6,731 nucleotides of DNA, taken from Alphaproteobacteria bacterium (GTDB lineage Bacteria > Pseudomonadota > Alphaproteobacteria > Micavibrionales > Micavibrionaceae). The notes beneath the pieces are model-generated. The model saw nothing but the letters and a program-made list of their open reading frames with translations. It was not told where the DNA came from and did no database searches. The DNA lies in the NCBI GenBank assembly GCA_021776015.1, contig JAJFGT010000170.1, forward strand, positions 1-6,731, in the 5' to 3' direction. The position numbers and the translations under genes were made by a program. Numbering within the stretch: position 1 is the stretch's first letter; the number at the start of each line of letters is the position of its first letter. Positions 6,532 to 6,731 of the stretch are shown in pieces.

Positions 6532-6570
6532 GGGCCGATTATCTAGGCTTTAACGCCCGCTATTGGGCAC
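6532..6570. repeat. GC-rich nested inverted repeats in the spacer
   Basis: A GCGGGC element near 6530-6535 can pair with GCCCGC (6555-6560). GCCC (6555-6558) can instead pair with GGGC (6565-6568), and GTGCCC (6502-6507) with GGGCAC (6565-6570). These pairings compete. The patch could be a structured RNA end or a remnant of mobile DNA; no attC core or insertion-sequence end could be confirmed. Confidence 0.35.
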
Positions 6571-6584
6571 ATGGAAATCAAAAA

Positions 6585-6631
6585 AAACTAGACAGCGTCC
6601 GTCTAGTTTCTCATTATACGGACACCGTCTA
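6585..6631 (+). promoter_or_regulatory. Promoter overlapped by TetR-type operator repeats
   Basis: The -35 TAGACA (6589-6594), a 17-bp spacer and -10 CATTAT (6612-6617) form a sigma-70-like promoter pointing to the gene at 6677. A perfect 9-bp inverted repeat, AAACTAGAC (6585-6593) with GTCTAGTTT (6601-6609), covers the -35 region. A related element, GACACCGTCTA (6621-6631), lies just after the -10. The cores GACAGCGTC (6591-6599) and GACACCGTC (6621-6629) differ at one base and start exactly 30 bp apart. TAGAC/GTCTA half-sites are common in TetR-family operators, so repression by such a protein is a reasonable inference. The stem could alternatively act as a weak transcript hairpin. Confidence 0.55.
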
Positions 6632-6676
6632 TTTAACTGTTAGTTGGACATCATGGATATCACAAAAGGAAAAGAA

Positions 6677-6731
6677 ATGTTTTCTAAATTTTTTAAAAAA
6701 GAGAAAAATCCCCCCACTCAGAATAATCAAC
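6677..6731 (+). CDS. Start of an unidentified gene, 3'-truncated by window edge
   Basis: Eighteen codons are visible: MFSKFFKKEKNPPTQNNQ. AAAGGA (6665-6670) lies six bases upstream of the ATG, giving good translation spacing, and a plausible promoter sits about 60 bp upstream. An in-frame ATG at 6653 would add eight residues but lacks a good ribosome binding site. The Phe/Lys-rich start followed by a polar Pro/Gln/Asn stretch resembles the cytoplasmic lead of a membrane-associated protein; too little is seen to assign a family. Confidence 0.55.
   Translation, partial: MFSKFFKKEKNPPTQNNQ

Noticed and set aside
6526..6575. Integron attC site
   Set aside because: The sequence GCGGGCGTTA on the minus strand recalls attC right ends, but the consensus R' and R'' core boxes do not match and no integrase or cassette array is visible.
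6585..6650. Terminal inverted repeat of an insertion sequence
   Set aside because: No transposase, no target duplication and no partner end are seen; a promoter with operator repeats explains the sequence better.

Overview
This window looks like chromosomal DNA from a low-GC (roughly 40% by eye) Gram-negative bacterium, most likely a marine-type proteobacterium. The main support is a secreted von Willebrand A / RTX protein with a type I secretion C-terminus, which needs an outer membrane. I cannot name the genus. No rRNA, tRNA, CRISPR array or intact mobile element is visible.

Layout. (1) Positions 2-799 (+) hold the 3' part of a DUF350 multi-pass membrane protein whose start lies outside the window. 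(2) A TrmB-like helix-turn-helix regulator (827-1606, -) converges on it. (3) The regulator is divergent from a VUT-family (PF02592) queuosine-precursor transporter (1729-2399, +), which is broken by a one-base frameshift at an A5 run. The spacer between them carries two interlocked perfect 14-bp palindromes that look like the regulator's operator. (4) After an AT-rich leader with inverted repeats comes the largest gene, a 766-residue VWA/RTX protein exported by type I secretion (2617-4917, +). (5) A strong hairpin separates it from a convergent unrecognised 208-residue soluble protein (4998-5624, -). (6) A second unrecognised gene (5861-6481, +) encodes a protein with an R-x4-H motif, as found in HEPN ribonucleases. 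(7) The end holds an 11-G homopolymer in a GC-rich patch, a well-formed promoter flanked by TetR-type repeats, and the first codons of another gene (6677 onward).

How the parts may work together: the regulator and transporter probably form a divergent regulated pair. The VWA/RTX protein needs an ABC exporter, membrane fusion protein and TolC-type pore encoded elsewhere. The remaining genes look like independent single-gene units. I found no clear multi-gene novel system. The points most worth checking are the frameshift, the interlocked operator, the possible HEPN protein, and the poly-G and TetR-like control region at the right end.
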